A stretch of DNA of 64,000 nt from Rhodoferax antarcticus ANT.BR (GCF_001938565.1 NZ_MSYM01000008.1:248001-312000); one strand, 5' to 3'; counted from the stretch's first letter, positions 17,709 to 25,883 are shown. The notes: generated from the sequence alone by a model not told the origin. Translations and numbers: made by a program.

Positions 17709-18668
17709 ATGCAAGAGCTCAGCGCCACCATCACCCACCAATACACCGACGCTGTTGCCGTGTTCGACGCATTGGCTCAAGCCACGCTTGAGGCCGCCCA
17801 GGTGCGCGGTGGCATGTACTGGCACGCGGGGCCAGCGTCGTCGCCAGAGTCCAAATACCTGGTTCGCACCACCCCCGCTGGCGCAGAAACCAGCTTGGGC
17901 GCGCGCACGGCTGAGACGCAAGCCATCTACGACAAATTCACGCAAAAAAAGCAAGCCAGTGCCGAGCGGCTGGCCGGCCTGAAGGCAGCGCTGGACCAGC
18001 AACAGCGCTTGAACCGCGCCTTGCGCGTGGGCCGGGTGGACCCGCTGGTGGTGGCGCTGCTTAACCGTTTGGCCAGCACCCAGCTCAGCGACCATTTCCG
18101 TGTGGTGTGCACTCATGCACTGTATGCATATGAGGCCGCTGCCGGGGTGCGGCTGGATGCTGATGCACTGGCCACGCGCGATATTGACTTGCTGTGGGAC
18201 ACCCGCAAACGCATCATCTTCTCTACGCAACTAGCGCGGGTAGACAGCTTCATGCTGGGCTTACTCAAAAAAGTGGATGCGAGCTTTCGCATGCGCCAAA
18301 GTCAGAAATACACCGCCGTGAACAAAGACGGTTTTGAGGTCGACATCATCCGTCGGGAGCAAATGGACGACGACCCCCACCCCATCAAACTCAGCGACGA
18401 GGACGACGACTTTTGGGTGGTTCAGGCCCGCCGAGCCAATGTGCTGCTGAACGCACCGGGTTTCTTTGCGGTGATCGTCGCCACCAACGGCACCAACGGC
18501 ACCAACGGCACCATGGCGCGCATGAACACCGTGCACCCAGCCACCTATGTGGCGTTCAAACGCTGGATGGCCGGGCTAGCTGACCGCGACGCCCTCAAGC
18601 GCCGCCGGGACGTGCTGCAGGCCGATGCAGTGCAAATTTTGCTGAACGAGTATTTACCGCAGGTTTAA
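17709..18668 (+). CDS. Nucleotidyltransferase-fold protein (GSU2403 / NTP_transf_8 type)
   Basis: 319 residues. After an N-terminal helical part, the AYEAAAGVRLDADAL segment and ATRDIDLLWDTRK resemble the G-x-D-x-D nucleotide-transferase core, followed by a KYTAVNKDGFEVDIIR strand. The family (GSU2403-like) has no established reaction; some nucleotidyltransferases of this fold act as toxins, but I see no antitoxin partner here. A triple 9-bp DNA repeat (CACCAACGG) encodes NGTNGTNGT near residue 260. The 3' end together with its repeat is duplicated at 12702-12816. Confidence 0.7.
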   Translation: MQELSATITHQYTDAVAVFDALAQATLEAAQVRGGMYWHAGPASSPESKYLVRTTPAGAETSLGARTAETQAIYDKFTQKKQASAERLAGLKAALDQQQRLNRALRVGRVDPLVVALLNRLASTQLSDHFRVVCTHALYAYEAAAGVRLDADALATRDIDLLWDTRKRIIFSTQLARVDSFMLGLLKKVDASFRMRQSQKYTAVNKDGFEVDIIRREQMDDDPHPIKLSDEDDDFWVVQARRANVLLNAPGFFAVIVATNGTNGTNGTMARMNTVHPATYVAFKRWMAGLADRDALKRRRDVLQADAVQILLNEYLPQV

Positions 18669-18677
18669 TGCCAAATC

Positions 18678-18715
18678 AGCCTCTAGCCCTTATGGAATAA
18701 GCGCAAGCAGCTATC
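18678..18715 (+). repeat. Dispersed repeat, copy F
   Basis: GCCTCTAGCCCTTATGG then AATAAGCGCAAGCAGCTATC, ten bases after the nucleotidyltransferase stop. This is the copy closest to the family consensus. Confidence 0.85.
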
Positions 18716-18760
18716 AAAATAGAACCGTTAACCTACCGCCTGCACCTTCCCCGGCTGCCT

Positions 18761-19270
18761 TCAATACGCGCCCATGAAATCGCGCTTGCCAATGGCCAAG
18801 CCGTTGTGGCGCAGGATGTCGTAGGCCGTCGTCACGTGGAAGAAGAACTGCGGCAAACCATAGTTCGCCAGGTAGGCCTGCCCATTGAGGTTTTTCTCTT
18901 TCGGCGTGCCGGGGCGCAAGACGATCTCAGCACCTTCCTTGCCTTCAAACTGCGACGCGTTCACGCTGTCCAAAAAAGCCAGGGTCTGCGTCAACAGCGC
19001 ATCCAGATCGGCAAAGCTTTTTTCTTGCCCGGCATAGGTCGGCACCTCCACCCCCGCCAGCCGCGCCGAGATACCACGCGCGAAGTCAGCGGCAATCTGC
19101 ACCTGCTTGAGCAGCGCAAACATGTCGGGCGCCAGCCGCGCCTGCAACAACGCATCGGGCTCGATCGACTTGGCGGCAGCGTGTTCGCTGGCCTGCGCAA
19201 GAATGGTTTTCAAAGCCGTCAGCATCTGCTTGAAGACGGGAACCGAGTGGGTGTACATAGCGCTGGTCAT
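18761..19270 (-). CDS. DUF1993 family protein
   Basis: 169 residues from the ATG at 19270 (MTSAMYTHSVPVFKQML), which has AAAGGA seven bases upstream. Typical DUF1993 pattern: an N-terminal helix with SVPVFKQMLTALKTIL, LAPDMFALLKQVQIAADFARG in the middle, and a C-terminal LPQFFFHVTTAYDILRHNGL. The family is related in fold to DinB-like four-helix bundles; its function is unknown. No partner is apparent. Confidence 0.85.
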   Translation of the reverse strand: MTSAMYTHSVPVFKQMLTALKTILAQASEHAAAKSIEPDALLQARLAPDMFALLKQVQIAADFARGISARLAGVEVPTYAGQEKSFADLDALLTQTLAFLDSVNASQFEGKEGAEIVLRPGTPKEKNLNGQAYLANYGLPQFFFHVTTAYDILRHNGLAIGKRDFMGAY

Positions 19271-19532
19271 GTGGGGGTCCTTTGAGTGTTGGGGAGGGAG
19301 AAACGGCGGGGGCCGCCGCGGCGCAGCCGCGCCCAGGGGCTGTGGGTTGCCGGGTTCGGGTGACTCTGGTGCGGGTCCGCTGTGGCGTCGCTGGGCACTG
19401 TACCCGGTAGCTGCGTGCACCTGCGCTGCAAGGTTGAAACCCCCTTGCGCTTGCAAGCGTGATCGGCATGGGTGGACTGCCGCAGCGGATACAAAAGCGC
19501 TCCACAGCCGATTTCGACACATGGCTGGCGTG

Positions 19533-19703
19533 ATGAACCCCACCGCCGCCGCACAACTTGGCATCAAGCCCTTCGAAGCTGCCGACTATCTGCAATCAGA
19601 CGAAGACTGCGCCCACTACCTGCAGGCCTGTATTGACGAAGCACCCGAAGATGCCGCCCTGTTTGCCAAAACCATCGGCGACGTTGCATGAGCGCGCGGC
19701 ATG
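19533..19703 (+). pseudogene. Truncated HigA-like addiction-module antidote gene
   Basis: The peptide IKPFEAADYLQSDEDCAHYL ... ALFAKTIGDVA matches the N-terminus of the addiction-module antidote family (KPFDAADYL ... GDVARARGM). The next codon is TGA, after which ARGM follows in the same frame, so an Arg codon CGA became TGA. Homology then ends 20 bases before the ParE-type gene on the other strand; the helix-turn-helix domain is gone. The sequence 19271-19532 upstream shows no gene. Confidence 0.65.
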
Positions 19704-19723
19704 ATCTCACATGGCGGGGCGTT

Positions 19724-20032
19724 TTACAGATGCGCTGGCACATCCATACGCTGGTTCAAGATGCGCACCACCTCCACCGTATCGCGGGGCTGAAGCCTGA
19801 AAAATATCACGTGCGAACCAATCAGGTACTTGCGGTAGCCCTTGCGCATGCGTTCAGCACTTTGGCCGCCCGGGCGGCCTTTTGCCAACGTTTGTGCCAA
19901 CTCTTCACAGGCCGCATGAATCGCCAGCACCTAGGCATCGGCTTGATCTGCCCCCCAGTTGCCATAGCTGTAGTCCCAAATATCCGAAAGGTCCGCCAGG
20001 GCAAGCGGCGCAAGCAGGTAGCCGCCGCTCAC
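19724..20032 (-). pseudogene. parE: ParE-type toxin gene with one in-frame stop
   Basis: Starting at GTG 20032 the frame reads VSGGYLLAPLALADLSDIWD then YSYGNWGADQADA, TAG at 19931-19933, then VLAIHAACEELAQTLAKGR and RKGYRKYLIGSHVIFFRLQ up to RILNQRMDVPAHL. The second part has the RelE/ParE ending. TAG replaces what is normally Tyr (ADAYVLAIHAA), so one base change disables the toxin. The GTG overlaps the parD stop (GTGA), the usual antitoxin-first order. Confidence 0.8.
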
Positions 20033-20301
20033 TTGGCAGCCACAGCTTTACCGATTGAGCCAGCCGTCTTTTGCCGCTTGGTCTTTAAGAATGCATCTAC
20101 GTCAAAGCTAGTGCTGGCACCACTGTTCTCGCCATCTTCCAGCGCCGCACGCAAGGTCGCCAGTTGTGTCTCATGCTCTTCAAGTTGCCGCAAGCCAGCG
20201 CGCACCACCTCACTTGCAGAGCCGTAGCGCCCTTGACTGATTTGCTGCGCAATGAATGCGTCGAAATGATCGCCGAGAGAGATGGAGGTGTTTCGGGTCA
20301 T
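20029..20301 (-). CDS. parD: ParD-type antitoxin
   Basis: 90 residues, intact. N-terminal ribbon-helix-helix (NTSISLGDHFDAFIAQQISQ, SASEVVRAGLRQLEEHE) for DNA binding and dimerisation, then an acidic, flexible tail that would wrap the ParE toxin. It overlaps the toxin gene by a GTGA. With the toxin broken, the antitoxin is left as an orphan regulator. A perfect inverted repeat lies 42 bases upstream. Confidence 0.85.
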   Translation of the reverse strand: MTRNTSISLGDHFDAFIAQQISQGRYGSASEVVRAGLRQLEEHETQLATLRAALEDGENSGASTSFDVDAFLKTKRQKTAGSIGKAVAAK

Positions 20302-20342
20302 AGGACTTGTTCCAAGTTTGAGTGGTGTTTGACGTCTTGGAT

Positions 20343-20371
20343 ATTACCAATAAATCATATCTATTGGTAAT
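20343..20371. promoter_or_regulatory. Operator candidate for parD
   Basis: Perfect 10-bp inverted repeat ATTACCAATA ... TATTGGTAAT with a 9-base spacer, upstream of parD in AT-rich sequence. ParD proteins repress their own promoters, so this is the expected site. Confidence 0.6.
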
Positions 20372-20387
20372 CGTGTGCGGGGTAAGC

Positions 20388-20442
20388 CGTGGGGTGCTGC
20401 GCAAGCTGGAGGGCAGAGTACGGGTATCTGTTGGTCAACTAG
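20388..20442 (+). pseudogene. Fragment of a Fic gene 3' end
   Basis: CGTGGGGTGCTGCGCAAGC begins a stretch encoding RGVLRKLEG, then with a frame change a counterpart of RSTGYLL, ending CAACTAG. It corresponds to RGVLGRLEGGGRSTGYLLAK at the end of the Fic remnant 20538-20975. Both tails are followed directly by a dispersed repeat copy. Confidence 0.6.
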
Positions 20443-20479
20443 GGCTGTAGTCCTCGTGGAATATGCGCAAAAAGCTATT
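20443..20479 (+). repeat. Dispersed repeat, copy G
   Basis: GGCTGTAGTCCTCGTGG then AATATGCGCAAAAAGCTATTA, directly after a Fic tail fragment. Confidence 0.65.
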
Positions 20480-20537
20480 AAAAACAGAACGAATCCGCTG
20501 CGATTGCATTGAATGAGCACCCATTTCACCGCACGAA

Positions 20538-20975
20538 ATGCGGATATTGATCATCGCTACCAGTGCCCCAGCGGGCGCCCCTCTCATCCACGCCGGGCTA
20601 GCCCACCTGTGGCTGGTGACCCTGCACCCGTTTGACGACGGCAACGGCCGCATCAGCCGCGCCGTGGGCGAGCTGGTTCTTGGCCTGCCTGCTGCGCGCC
20701 GAGCAGGGCGCGATGGTTTGCTTGCGGGCGTGCTGATTGAGGCCCAGTTCTTGTGGCAGCGCTGGGCGGGCACCCCCATGAACGCGCGGCACACGCTGGC
20801 GTTGAACTGCGTGCTGGATGGCATAGAGGGCTAGCTGACCAATGCCAAGTGGGCGGCGATTGGCAAATGCTCTGCGGATACGGCGCTGTGGGACATCAAT
20901 GATTTGCTGGCGCGTGGCGTGTTGGGCAGGCTGGAGGGTGGGGGGCGCAGTACCGGGTATTTGTTGGCTAAATAG
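20538..20975 (+). pseudogene. Fic gene remnant with deletion and in-frame stop
   Basis: AGLAHLWLVTLHPFDDGNGR followed by ISRAVGELVLG is an active Fic core (HPFDDGNGR). The sequence then jumps to IEAQFLWQRWAGTPMNARHT, so the segment between the Fic helix and the C-terminal domain is deleted. After LDGIEG a TAG (20832) replaces Lys, and the frame continues LTNAKWAAIGKCSADTALWD ... LEGGGRSTGYLLAK to TAG 20973. The 5' end is also missing. Confidence 0.75.
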
Positions 20976-21012
20976 GCCGGCAGTCCACGTGCAATAAGCG
21001 CAAAACGCTATC
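20975..21012 (+). repeat. Dispersed repeat, copy H
   Basis: GGCCGGCAGTCCACGTGC then AATAAGCGCAAAACGCTATC. It begins at the last base of the Fic remnant's stop codon. Confidence 0.7.
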
Positions 21013-21026
21013 AAGTTTGACTAAAC

Positions 21027-21449
21027 TCACGATACTGAAATCGCCCGCCCTTGATAAGCAGCCATGATGAACGGCTTCACAGCATCCAAGTCGGCCTGCG
21101 ATGTCAAGATTACCTCCAGGTTACCGGTGCCCCAGTGGCCGATGTTGGTCACGTCACGCGCATTTGCAAGCACTGGAAGGGCTGTGGCTGGGTCGACATG
21201 CAGGTACAGCAACAAACTGTCCAACACCAGCAGCTTGAACTCGGCTTTGTGGTCGAGCAGCCAGTCCAGGTAAAACAGGCCTTGGTTGATGACGTTTTCA
21301 CCCACCAAGCGCTTGTATTCCAGAATCACCGGGCAGTGGTTTTCATCAAAGCCCAGCGAGTCAATGCGACCACCATGCGTCTTGCCGGTGGAGTGCTCGC
21401 TAGCGATGAAGCGAATGTTGAGCAGCGGCTGCAGGTTGGCCTTGATCAT
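21027..21449 (-). pseudogene. Remnant of a DUF91/PD-(D/E)XK plus DUF5655 gene
   Basis: The first part (NIRFIASEHSTGKTHGGRID then SLGFDENHCPVILEYKR) carries a nuclease-like D...E-x-K motif as in NucS/DUF91-related proteins, followed by NVINQGLFYLDWLLDHKAEF. The end (DVTNIGHWGTGNLEVILTSQ, ADLDAVKPFI) matches the DUF5655 tail of such proteins. The middle is missing and the N-terminus is short: full relatives have about 300 residues, this has 140. It may be an internal-deletion relic; a functional short form cannot be ruled out. Confidence 0.55.
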
Positions 21450-21452
21450 TGC

Positions 21453-21617
21453 TTACCAGCGGCACGACCTGTTGGTCAAAGACGTATTGGTCATAAATTC
21501 TCGCTCCATGTAGCGCAGGCAAGCGTGCAGGTACTGCTCGTCCACTGCGCCAAGTCGCCAAAGCCGCTCCTCGTAAGGACGCAGCATGTCAAAGTCGGAG
21601 CGGATGCTTGGTGTCAT
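21453..21617 (-). pseudogene. 5' fragment of an unrecognised gene coupled to the NERD helicase
   Basis: Its ATG overlaps the stop of the helicase gene (ATGA), so it was the next gene of that operon. It begins MTPSIRSDFDMLRPYEERLW RLGAV and ends after 54 residues. The opening is reminiscent of N-terminal helical regions of type I restriction R subunits or helicases, but that is a guess. A second frame (YDQYVFDQQVVPLVSND) is open at its 3' end, suggesting a frameshift and deletion. Confidence 0.4.
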
Positions 21618-23446
21618 GCTGGGTCGATTTTGTACTGCAGAGTGCTTCCAAAAGTGGACGGACCACCCACCCCCATCACCAGCCTGTGCGTAGCCCTAGT
21701 CGCCGCCACATAAAACACCCGCGCCGCATCCTTCTCATCCTCACCCGGCGCAGGCATGTGCCCTACGCCAGCTAGCGCCACCACGGGGAACTCCAGGCCT
21801 TTGCTGACCTTCATGGTCATGACCTTGATGCAGTCGCCCTCAGGCGTGTAGTCGCCTCTGCGCCAGCGCGTTTGGTGCGGCATGTGGCGGTGCTGCAGGG
21901 CGCTCTCAAACAGGCGCATCACCTCCCAGTTGGGGCACAGCACGGCCATGTCGCCCCAGGCAAAGCCTTCTTTGTGGGCGCTGGTCAGGTGGTCGGCTAT
22001 CGCATAGGCCTCGTCGCGCAGGTTGTGCAGTTTGATGATGAGTGGTGCAGGCCCGTCGCGCCCGCAGCTGATGGGTTTCACCAGCGGTATGCGGTCATCG
22101 CCTTGGTATTCGGCGGTCAGCAGGTCGGCGGCCACCAGGCTGGCGGTTTGCAAAATCTGTTTGGTGTTGCGGTAGTTGATTTTCAGAATGGTGGTGCGGC
22201 CCTGCGCCTGCACGCCCACGCTTTTGAAGCTGAACTGTTTGCTGCGCGCTCGCGCAAAGATGCTTTGCGCATCGTCATACAGCAGCAGCAGGCTGTTGGT
22301 GGTCGGGTCCACCATCTGCGTGACCAGCGTGAGCCATTCGGGGGCAAAGTCGTGGCCTTCGTCAATCAAGATGGCCTGGTATTGGCCGCTGGGGATGAAT
22401 TTAAGACGCACCGCGTGGATGACGCGGTCCACCAGCTCGGCCACATACTGGGCGCTTGACGCGTTGGTGCTGGGCAGTGTTTGCCCAAAGGCTTGCAATT
22501 GGTCGCGGCACCATTTATGAAAATGCCGCGCATGCACCCTGTCTGCCAGGCCTTTGGCATCCATGACCGAATGCAGCTTCACGCCCAGTGGCTCGTTAAA
22601 GCACAGGATGAGGGTGGGTTTGCTGCTGGCGGTGCTGGCTTTGGCCAAGTATTCGGCGCGGTAGCCCAGAATCATGGTTTTGCCCGAACCGGCCACGCCG
22701 TGAATCACGCGGTGGCCGTCGCCCAAGCTGCGGGCCAGTTGCTCTTGCTGCAGGTCCATCACGCGCATGATGCTGGGCAGCTCGGCATCCAGGTCGCTGT
22801 CGTCAAACAGCGCGCCTTGGGTTTGCACTCGCACTTGCGGGAACATGATCCAGCGCGCCCGGTCTAGCTGCGGCAGGCTCATGGCACCGCCAAAGGCGTG
22901 GGGGAACATGTTCCATAGCCGCTGCTGAAATTCCTCCACATCCGCAGACTCTTCCATCTCGTCTTTGCAAATCACATAGTGCGGCTCAATCGCTTCGCCC
23001 AGGCCGGCGGCCTCAAACTGTTTGCGGGTGATGCGGGTAAACACCACGCCGTGGCCCCACGGAAAAGCCAGCTTGCCCTGATGCGCGCCTTCGGATTGCA
23101 CCAGTTGCGCGTCGCGCTCCAGCGCGTTCACCACCTGGATGGCGCAATGGCGGGCTTGCGCCAGCGGGTTGATGACCACCTTGAGTTGACCGTTGGGAAT
23201 GATCTCCCACATTTGCTTGGTAGCGCGCTGAATGGTGTCCAGCTTCCAGTCTTTGGTTTCCAGAATCAGCAGGCCGCGGCGCGGGTGCAGCAGCACAAAG
23301 TCGGGGTGTGTTTGCTTGGGGCCAATGGGCACGTTGTGCCACAGCAGGTAGTCGGCATCGAGCTTTTGCTCCAGCCGCTCGGCCAGGCGACGCTCACCGG
23401 TGCTGTCAAAGCTGCAGGCGCCCAGCGCCGGTATCAATATGGCCAT
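21614..23446 (-). CDS. NERD-domain UvrD-like DNA helicase
   Basis: 610 residues from the ATG at 23446 (MAILIPALGACSFDSTGERR); the longer frame upstream lacks an ATG. Residues about 15-130 are a NERD nuclease-related domain (HPDFVLLHPRRGLLILETKD with D...E-x-K). Then a superfamily 1 helicase: Walker A GVAGSGKTMI, Walker B ILIDEGHDF, motif III LLLYDDAQSIF, and late motifs MKVSKGLEFPVVALAG and FYVAATRA. Such proteins are found in DNA repair and in mobile defence loci. The coupled downstream genes are decayed. Confidence 0.85.
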   Translation of the reverse strand: MAILIPALGACSFDSTGERRLAERLEQKLDADYLLWHNVPIGPKQTHPDFVLLHPRRGLLILETKDWKLDTIQRATKQMWEIIPNGQLKVVINPLAQARHCAIQVVNALERDAQLVQSEGAHQGKLAFPWGHGVVFTRITRKQFEAAGLGEAIEPHYVICKDEMEESADVEEFQQRLWNMFPHAFGGAMSLPQLDRARWIMFPQVRVQTQGALFDDSDLDAELPSIMRVMDLQQEQLARSLGDGHRVIHGVAGSGKTMILGYRAEYLAKASTASSKPTLILCFNEPLGVKLHSVMDAKGLADRVHARHFHKWCRDQLQAFGQTLPSTNASSAQYVAELVDRVIHAVRLKFIPSGQYQAILIDEGHDFAPEWLTLVTQMVDPTTNSLLLLYDDAQSIFARARSKQFSFKSVGVQAQGRTTILKINYRNTKQILQTASLVAADLLTAEYQGDDRIPLVKPISCGRDGPAPLIIKLHNLRDEAYAIADHLTSAHKEGFAWGDMAVLCPNWEVMRLFESALQHRHMPHQTRWRRGDYTPEGDCIKVMTMKVSKGLEFPVVALAGVGHMPAPGEDEKDAARVFYVAATRATHRLVMGVGGPSTFGSTLQYKIDPA

Positions 23447-23500
23447 CTTTTTGTTGTCCCATCCCTGAAAACAATTCGACACATTGTGGGTGTGGCTGAA

Positions 23501-23531
23501 TGCACGCCATTTGATCTGGCGCAACTCGGCA
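23501..23531. repeat. 31-bp direct repeat, left copy
   Basis: ATGCACGCCATTTGATCTGG then CGCAACTCGGC. Matches 25997-26027 at 28 of 31 positions in the same orientation; the two copies bracket DUF1439, hipA and hipB. Confidence 0.75.
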
Positions 23532-23568
23532 GCGTAGGCGGGTAGCCTGGTGCTTGTGCGTCCAGGCG

Positions 23569-24147
23569 TTACAACGGTTTGAGCACCAGGCCAATGACCA
23601 GGCCCTTGTCAGTCACGGTGATGCTGTCTGGCTGCATGCCCAGCTTGTCGGCCATGGCAAGGTCTTGCGGGCTGAGCTGGTGCAGCACCACCTCTTGCAG
23701 CGACTGTGTAGCCAGGGCGGGGCCGTAGGCGTTGAGCCACACTCTGACTTGGGGTTGCAGGTTGGCAAAACGCAGGTTCTGAAACTTCAGCTGGTAGGCG
23801 CGAAGGGTGTGGTCGCTGGCTTCATAGCGCAGCGCAAAGTCCACATCGAAGGTGCCCGGCTGGCTACGCTGCAGGGCCGGGCCATTGGCCTGCACAGCCA
23901 TTTCGGCGCTGATGCGGTTTTGCGCGGGCAGCAGGCGCAACTGTGGTGCTTGCACGGCAATATTAAGCAGCCCAGACACCGCGTATTGGCGCGGAAACCG
24001 CTGCGCCACCACCTGCTGCAATTGCTCGGGTGACACCGTGTAACTCGGCTGGGCCTGGGCGCTTTGCAGTGCGGCAAATGCCAACGCCAAGATAAGCACG
24101 CTCAGCACGCGCTTGAGCGCTGGTTGCCAAAAACTTGCAGAGGTCAT
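23569..24147 (-). CDS. DUF1439 exported protein (YceB-like)
   Basis: 192 residues from ATG 24147; a GTG at 24165 is an alternative. N-terminal signal peptide (KRVLSVLILALAFAALQSAQAQ). The mature part alternates beta strands typical of DUF1439: YTVSPEQLQQVVAQRFPRQY, GLLNIAVQAPQLRLLPAQNR, TFDVDFALRYEASDHTLRAY, and a tail TVTDKGLVIGLVLKPL. The fold is a lipid-binding (BPI/TULIP-like) barrel in E. coli YceB, which is a lipoprotein; no lipobox Cys is seen here, so this form is probably periplasmic. Function unknown. Confidence 0.8.
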   Translation of the reverse strand: MTSASFWQPALKRVLSVLILALAFAALQSAQAQPSYTVSPEQLQQVVAQRFPRQYAVSGLLNIAVQAPQLRLLPAQNRISAEMAVQANGPALQRSQPGTFDVDFALRYEASDHTLRAYQLKFQNLRFANLQPQVRVWLNAYGPALATQSLQEVVLHQLSPQDLAMADKLGMQPDSITVTDKGLVIGLVLKPL

Positions 24148-24183
24148 GTTGAGGTTCACCGGCACATTTTATGGAGCGGGCGC

Positions 24184-25443
24184 CTAGATGTACGCTTTGC
24201 GCTGCAGCTTGAGCGCGTCTCGGTCAATGCTGGCGCTGAGTTGCGCCATGTCTGCCGGGCACACGCCGTGCTGTGCAAAGTGTTGCGGCCACTGGTCTAC
24301 CACCCGCGCCACCTCGGCCACCAGCGCATGCGCGCGCTGGGTTTTGATGCCGAATTCACTGAGTTCTGAAAGCGCGTTTTCTAGCGTTGACGCGCTGCCT
24401 TGGGTGCCGACGGCCATGCTCTGGTAACCCAGGTTTTGCAAGGTGGGCACCACGTCAAAAGCCAGGGTCAACTCGTAGTAGCCGTCAAAGCCCAGGCGCA
24501 GGCAGTGGTTGCGCTCATGGTCGTCGGTGTTGTCCATGAGGATGTTGAACACCATGCGTTTGAACAGCTCTTCGCGCATGGCGTTTTGGCGGTCGGGGTG
24601 GCCCAGGCGCAGCAGCACGGTGGCCAGCGCGCTGTAGCTTTCTGGTAAGCCCGCGGCGCGCAATGCGGTCTTGGCAGACAAGCAGTGCAGCCGGTAGTTG
24701 CCCAGCCGGTCAAAGCGTTTGATGGTGAGCGCATGGCGCGCTTTGCCGTGGCGCGGTGCCAGCGGCAGCACGCTGGTAGATGCCGCTTGAATGCCCGCCA
24801 AGGCGGCCAGCGTCAGGGTGGCATGCTCGATTAGCGGTGTGTCTACCGGGTCGTCAAGCGCGCTGAACTTGACCACGCAGGGACCAGCGTCTGTTTGCAG
24901 CAGGGTTTTGGGGCGTGCGCCGCCCAGTGTCACGCCGGGCTGCACCAAGCGCTGCATGGCGGGGGTGATGGGCGCTTGCGTTTGAACGTCTTCAATGGCT
25001 TGCGACAGCTGGTTTAGGTCGCTCAATTGCGGGTATGGCCCCAAGTGGCGGGGCAGGTAGTACTCTGCAGACACCGAGACGCCCAGTGCGCCAAAGCGGT
25101 CGTCACCCGCGAACAGCAGCATCTCCAGAATCGACAGCCGGGCAGGGCGGTCTATGTGCCCAATAATGCGTTCGCCCCAACGGTCAGGGCGCGCATCGTC
25201 CAGCGCGCCTGGTGCGCTGCCACGCTCACCCGCGCTAAACGCCTGGCCGGGCACGATGGGCAAGTCTTCGCTCAGGGGAAAGTTCCACCACTGCGGTGCG
25301 TAGGTGAACACGGCGCAGTCTGGCAGCAGCTGTGACAGCCTGACCTCGCCAACCAGTGTCGGGTTGGCCGGGTCGACCAGCGCCCAGACGTACAACTGGC
25401 CTTGCGGCACATAGGTTTGCGGGTTGACGCTTTGGGCGGTCAT
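24184..25443 (-). CDS. hipA: HipA toxin kinase
   Basis: 419 residues. HipA kinase features: N-terminal FTYAPQWWNFPLSEDLPIVP, DARPDRWGERII near 83-93, G-loop GGARPK at 174-179, ATP-anchoring Lys in VVKFS near 192, catalytic DNTDDHERN at 304-312 and metal-binding LAFDVVP near 330. HipA toxins phosphorylate aminoacyl-tRNA synthetases (GltX in E. coli) and induce dormancy. The hipB stop overlaps this start (ATGA), giving a normal hipBA operon. All catalytic residues appear intact. It is distinct from the HTH-fused HipA at 3741-5078. Confidence 0.92.
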   Translation of the reverse strand: MTAQSVNPQTYVPQGQLYVWALVDPANPTLVGEVRLSQLLPDCAVFTYAPQWWNFPLSEDLPIVPGQAFSAGERGSAPGALDDARPDRWGERIIGHIDRPARLSILEMLLFAGDDRFGALGVSVSAEYYLPRHLGPYPQLSDLNQLSQAIEDVQTQAPITPAMQRLVQPGVTLGGARPKTLLQTDAGPCVVKFSALDDPVDTPLIEHATLTLAALAGIQAASTSVLPLAPRHGKARHALTIKRFDRLGNYRLHCLSAKTALRAAGLPESYSALATVLLRLGHPDRQNAMREELFKRMVFNILMDNTDDHERNHCLRLGFDGYYELTLAFDVVPTLQNLGYQSMAVGTQGSASTLENALSELSEFGIKTQRAHALVAEVARVVDQWPQHFAQHGVCPADMAQLSASIDRDALKLQRKAYI

Positions 25444-25883
25444 TTGGCTTTGCCTTGTGTGGGGGCCAGCAGCGCTGCCAGGCCTGCTGCTGCTTGGGCA
25501 GAGCTGTCACTCTGGGTGCGCGCTGCGCGGGCGCTGATGTCAGGCTTTGCTTTGGGTGCTGGCAGCGCCGTTGCGCGGCGGGCGCGAATCTGGGTGATTT
25601 CGCGTTCCAGAGAGAGCAGGTCCGTTTGCGGCGCAATCAGGTCGGCCAAGGCCAGGTTGGGGCTGATCAACCACATGCACATCACATAAGACGCCATGGC
25701 CACGGCGGGGTCGCCTTTTTCTATGCGGGCCATGGTGGGCTGTGACACCCCCAGCTTCTTTGCCCATTGTGCTTGCGTCTCTTTGCGGCGCTTGCGCGCC
25801 AGGACGATGTTTTGCGCCAGTAGCTCAATCTGCTGGATGACGGCTTGTGGGTGGTCCGTGGGCTTGGTTTGCTGAGCTGGCAT
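25440..25883 (-). CDS. hipB: HipB-like antitoxin, XRE-family repressor
   Basis: 147 residues. The helix-turn-helix is at about 20-75: LAQNIVLARKRRKETQAQWA KKLGVSQPTMARIEKGDP. The C-terminal half (about 95-147) is an Ala/Pro/Lys-rich extension (ALPAPKAKPDISARAAR) longer than the short tail of E. coli HipB. It would neutralise HipA and repress the operon through the inverted repeat whose left arm begins at its own start codon. Confidence 0.88.
   Translation of the reverse strand: MPAQQTKPTDHPQAVIQQIELLAQNIVLARKRRKETQAQWAKKLGVSQPTMARIEKGDPAVAMASYVMCMWLISPNLALADLIAPQTDLLSLEREITQIRARRATALPAPKAKPDISARAARTQSDSSAQAAAGLAALLAPTQGKAK

Noticed and set aside
18487..18517. CACCAACGG triple repeat as a phase-variable tract
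   Set aside because: The unit is nine bases, so copy-number change would not shift the frame; only protein length would vary.
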